A stretch of 45,447 nucleotides of DNA from Bordetella sp. (lineage in GTDB: Bacteria; Pseudomonadota; Alphaproteobacteria; Caulobacterales; Caulobacteraceae). The notes below the pieces were generated by a model. The model was not told the origin of the DNA, did not search any database, and saw nothing but the letters and a program-made list of their open reading frames with translations. The stretch is from assembly GCA_017308115.1 (NCBI GenBank), contig JAFKFS010000024.1, positions 1 through 45,447 on the forward strand. The letters are read 5' to 3'. Both the position numbers and the translations under genes were made by a program. Positions 42,633 through 45,447 of the stretch are shown in pieces (position 1 is the first letter of the stretch; each line of letters begins with the position of its first letter).

Positions 42633-44260
42633 CGGACAGCAGGCTCGGTTAGCAGAGGCGCGCTGGCGGCGACCGGCGACGACGGCAGGTGATAGGCGGC
42701 GGGGGCGCCGGGGCCGACGGGCAGCTGGAAGCCGACCCAGGCCAGGATCAGCAACATCCCCGCCGCGCCGAAGGCGGCGCTGTAGGGGAGCATCAGAGCG
42801 ATCATCGACCCGACCCCGAACTTCGGCTTCCACTGCTGGCACATGATCAGCACCAGCGGGAAATTGCTGGCCAGGGGGGTGACGATGTTGAAGATGGAAT
42901 CGCCCATCCGGTACGAGGCCGTGGTCATCTCGGGCGAGACGCCCAGCAGCATCAGCATGGGCACCACGACGGGCGCCATGGCGCTCCACTTGGCCGAGGC
43001 CGAGCCGATGACCAGGTCCAGCACCGACGACATCATCAGCAGGCCGACCAGCAGCAGCGGAAGCGGCAGGGCCAGACCCTTCAGCCCTTCGGCGCCCTTG
43101 ACCGCCAGCACGGGGCCGAGGTTGGACCAACTGAACATGGCGACGAAGTGGGCGGCGAAGAAGGCCAGGACGATATAGGGCGCCATCCCCTTCAGCCCCT
43201 CGGCCATCATCTTCACCAACTCGCGATGCGAGCGGATCGTCCCCGCCGCCGCGCCATAGGCCCAGCCGGTCGAGACGAACAGCAGCATGAAGGCGGCGAT
43301 CAGCGCGCCGTAGAAGGGCGCCAGCCGGCGCGGGCCTACGGCCTCATGATCAACCAGGGGGCTAAACCCCGGCCACAGGGTCAGGGCGGCGAACAGCCCG
43401 ATGACGACGAGAGCCGCTACCCCGGCGCGACGCAGGCCACGCTTCTGATCCGGCCCCAGCACGCCCAAGCCCGCGGCCTCGGCCTCGCCCGCCGTGTTGT
43501 CGCCGGTCCACGGCCCCAGGCGCGGTTCGACCACGCGATCGGTCAGGAACCAGGCGATGGGGGTGAAGACGATGCCGATGGCCAGGGTGAACCACCAGTT
43601 GCCCAACGGATTGACGGTGAAGCTCGAGTCCAGCAGTTGCGCCGCCGGGGCCGTGATGCCCAGCATCAACAAGTCGAACTGGCCCGGGATGACATTGCCC
43701 GCGAAGGCGCCGGATATGCCGGCGTAGGCGATGGCGACGCCGGCCAGCGGATGGCGGCCCGCCTTAGCGTAAACCAGCGCCGCCAGCGGGATCAGCACCA
43801 CATAAGCCGCATCCGACGCATGGTGCGAGAACAGGCCAATGATGAAGATGGCGGGCGTCAGGAAGCGCGTATGCAGCCGCCGCACCCCGCCGCCCAGCAG
43901 GGCCGCGAACAGGCCCGATCGTTCGGCCACCGCCGCGCCCAGCATGACCACCAGCACCAGCCCCAGGGGCGGGAAACTGGTCAGGGTCTTGGGCATGTCG
44001 ACCAGAAGGCGGGCGACATTGGCTTCGGACAACAGGCTCTGGGCCTGCAGTCGCTCGCCCGTCACCGGATTGATCGCGCTCCACTGGGCCCAATCGGCGA
44101 CCGCCGAGGAGACGACCAGCACGCCGATGCAGAACAGCAGGATGAAGACCGGATCTGGCAGGGCGTTGCCCATTGCCTCGATCCGGTCGAGCCAGCCCTG
44201 TTTCCGCCGGCCCACTTTCCGCCGGCCTGGATCAGCCAGCGGAGTCTCGGTGTCGGTCAT
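42629..44260 (-). CDS. AbgT-family transporter
   Basis: A 543-residue inner-membrane transporter of the p-aminobenzoyl-glutamate family. It has an N-terminal cytoplasmic segment, then GNALPDPVFILLF, the characteristic FSHHASDAAYVVLIPLAALV and GISGAFAGNVIPGQFD stretch, and late segments with SASAKWSAMAPVVVPMLM. Family members import p-aminobenzoyl-glutamate or dipeptides, or export sulfonamides using the proton gradient. It is coupled to the CocE-type hydrolase, which could cleave the imported conjugate. It starts 15 bases after the receptor stop codon. Confidence 0.93.
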   Translation of the reverse strand: MTDTETPLADPGRRKVGRRKQGWLDRIEAMGNALPDPVFILLFCIGVLVVSSAVADWAQWSAINPVTGERLQAQSLLSEANVARLLVDMPKTLTSFPPLGLVLVVMLGAAVAERSGLFAALLGGGVRRLHTRFLTPAIFIIGLFSHHASDAAYVVLIPLAALVYAKAGRHPLAGVAIAYAGISGAFAGNVIPGQFDLLMLGITAPAAQLLDSSFTVNPLGNWWFTLAIGIVFTPIAWFLTDRVVEPRLGPWTGDNTAGEAEAAGLGVLGPDQKRGLRRAGVAALVVIGLFAALTLWPGFSPLVDHEAVGPRRLAPFYGALIAAFMLLFVSTGWAYGAAAGTIRSHRELVKMMAEGLKGMAPYIVLAFFAAHFVAMFSWSNLGPVLAVKGAEGLKGLALPLPLLLVGLLMMSSVLDLVIGSASAKWSAMAPVVVPMLMLLGVSPEMTTASYRMGDSIFNIVTPLASNFPLVLIMCQQWKPKFGVGSMIALMLPYSAAFGAAGMLLILAWVGFQLPVGPGAPAAYHLPSSPVAASAPLLTEPAVR

Positions 44261-44275
44261 GAAAAACGCCTGATC

Positions 44276-45447
44276 CTAGAACTGGAACCCCAGGCGAACG
44301 TAGGCGCTGCGGCCCCGCACGTCATAGGTGTACATATCGAAGTTGATCGGGGCGTTAGCGTAGGACGCCGGCGGCATGACATCGAACAGGTTGTTGATGC
44401 CGACCGTCAGCGTCGTGTCGTAACGCTCGAACCGATAGCCAGCCTCCAGGTCCTGGTAGAAGACAGCATCGGTCTTGGCGTCCTTGACCGGATTCACGAT
44501 GTCGGTGCTCTCGCCGATATAGCGACCGCGCCACAAGGCGTTCCAGGCGCCGTCGCTCCAGCGCAGCGAGGTCTGACCCTTCCAGTGCGGATAGGTCGAG
44601 CGCGACCGGTCGCCCTTCCCCGCGCGATCATCGACGATGGCCGGGCCGCCCGCCGGATCAGGGCTGACGGTCGAGAACTCGCTGAGGTAGGAGCCATCCA
44701 CCACCGCGGCGAACCGGCCGATCGAGGTGCTGAACTCATAGCGCACCGTAGCGTCCACGCCCGACGTGCGGATTTCGTTCAGGTTCTGCGCACCCTGCAC
44801 CAGGTTCAGCACCGCGCCGGTCGAGGCGTCGCGGGTGATCAGCGAGCAATAGACGCCGCCGCGCGTGGCGCACAGATTCATGATCTGGGCCGGCGACTGG
44901 GAGGCGATCGCGTCCTGAATCTTGATGTCGTACCAGTCGACCGTCAGGCTCAGGCCCGGAACCCAGCGCGGCTTGACCGCCACGCCGAGGCTCAGGGTGT
45001 CGGCAGTTTCCGGCTCCAGATCGACATTGCCCGAGGTCGTGCCCGGGATCAGGCCGTTCAGGTTGTGGTTCTGCTGGTTGTAGCCGGTCGGCACGCCGAC
45101 GCAGCCCGGCAGGCTGGGGTTGGCCGAGGCGCCGCCATTGCACGGGTCGATGACCTGCAAGGACACTTCGCGGCCGCCCTGGAACAGCTCCAGGATCGAC
45201 GGCGCACGGAAGCCCTGCGAATAGGTGCCGCGCACCAGGACGTCCTCGACCGGACGCCAGCCCAGGCCGACCTTCATGGTCGTGGCGTCGCCGACCGTGT
45301 CGTAGTTCGAGTAGCGAGCGGCCAGGCTCAGGTCCAGGCTCTGGGCCATGGGCAGGTCGCGCAGCAGGGGCGCGGCCAGTTCCACATAGGCTTCGTGCAG
45401 GCTGTATTGGCCCGTGGTCGGCACCCGCGTCTGACTCGTCGTGGTGG
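44276..45447 (-). CDS. TonB-dependent receptor, C-terminal part (runs off the right edge)
   Basis: About 390 residues of a receptor barrel whose N-terminus lies beyond the window; the frame is open to the last base. Typical barrel segments are RGTYSQGFRAPSILELFQGG, LEPETADTLSLGVAVKPRWV and a C-terminal YVRLGFQF. Paired cysteines (DPCNGG, LPGCVG) suggest a bridged extracellular loop. The barrel resembles that of the receptor at 199-3090. It is the first visible gene of the AbgT/CocE/LysR operon and probably brings the transporter's substrate across the outer membrane. Confidence 0.92.
   Translation of the reverse strand, partial: TTTSQTRVPTTGQYSLHEAYVELAAPLLRDLPMAQSLDLSLAARYSNYDTVGDATTMKVGLGWRPVEDVLVRGTYSQGFRAPSILELFQGGREVSLQVIDPCNGGASANPSLPGCVGVPTGYNQQNHNLNGLIPGTTSGNVDLEPETADTLSLGVAVKPRWVPGLSLTVDWYDIKIQDAIASQSPAQIMNLCATRGGVYCSLITRDASTGAVLNLVQGAQNLNEIRTSGVDATVRYEFSTSIGRFAAVVDGSYLSEFSTVSPDPAGGPAIVDDRAGKGDRSRSTYPHWKGQTSLRWSDGAWNALWRGRYIGESTDIVNPVKDAKTDAVFYQDLEAGYRFERYDTTLTVGINNLFDVMPPASYANAPINFDMYTYDVRGRSAYVRLGFQF

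Noticed and set aside
42633..43130. Long N-terminal extension of the CocE-type hydrolase
   Set aside because: The extra residues are Arg/Gly/Pro-rich and are the AbgT gene read in another frame. The ATG at 42632 overlapping the AbgT stop gives a standard N-terminus.
1..45447. CRISPR array, insertion sequence, prophage or rRNA genes
   Set aside because: I saw no regularly spaced repeats, no transposase or integrase, no phage structural genes and no rRNA sequence anywhere in the window.

Overview
The window is GC-rich, densely packed DNA with short intergenic gaps, many overlapping start/stop codons and five TonB-dependent receptors (TBDRs), one of them cut by the right edge. This suits an oligotrophic alphaproteobacterium, most likely Caulobacterales (Brevundimonas/Caulobacter-like). 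That placement is an inference from gene style; there is no rRNA or other marker gene here.

Region A (about 0.2-23.2 kb) looks like one aromatic-acid catabolic island. A TBDR (199-3090) is divergent from an MFS transporter, ferredoxin and AraC-type regulator operon (3678-6327). A long minus-strand operon (17873 down to 6333) encodes, in transcription order, a LigJ-like 4-oxalomesaconate hydratase, a LigB-fold extradiol dioxygenase, two RraA/CHA-aldolase-like proteins, a D-2-hydroxyacid dehydrogenase, an aldehyde dehydrogenase, Rieske oxygenase alpha and beta subunits, an SDR dehydrogenase, a cytochrome P450, an HD-domain protein with a possible diiron-oxygenase ligand set, and a TauE/SafE transporter. 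Divergent from it, a plus-strand operon (18178-23157) carries a ThDP-dependent decarboxylase-like enzyme, an MFS exporter, a ferredoxin reductase and a MarR regulator. Together they suggest funnelling of an oxygenated (perhaps methoxylated or mandelate-type) aromatic into the gallate/4-oxalomesaconate route, ending in pyruvate plus oxaloacetate. The exact palindrome CAGACGTCTG occurs five times, only in the two divergent promoter regions. At two promoters it lies inside a 17-bp spacer before an identical CATATT -10 element. This marks a regulon, probably of the local MarR protein.

Region B (23.2-35.9 kb, all minus strand) looks like a phosphoester-scavenging island: a secreted propeller-like protein, a TBDR, a PhoD-like phosphatase, then an ECF sigma factor, a FecR anti-sigma factor, a second TBDR with an N-terminal signalling (STN) domain, and a second PhoD-like enzyme. 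The two TBDR/PhoD pairs look paralogous.

Region C (35.9-39.8 kb) is a scar-like zone: about 550 bp without genes, a perfect terminator hairpin, a frameshifted and 5'-truncated SDR pseudogene, an intact FepA/CirA-type TBDR behind a candidate Fur box, and a broken fragment of a glycerophosphodiester phosphodiesterase.

Region D (39.8-45.4 kb, minus strand) is a compact operon: TBDR (partial), AbgT-family transporter, CocE/NonD-family hydrolase and LysR regulator. It reads as an uptake-and-hydrolysis module for an amide or ester conjugate.
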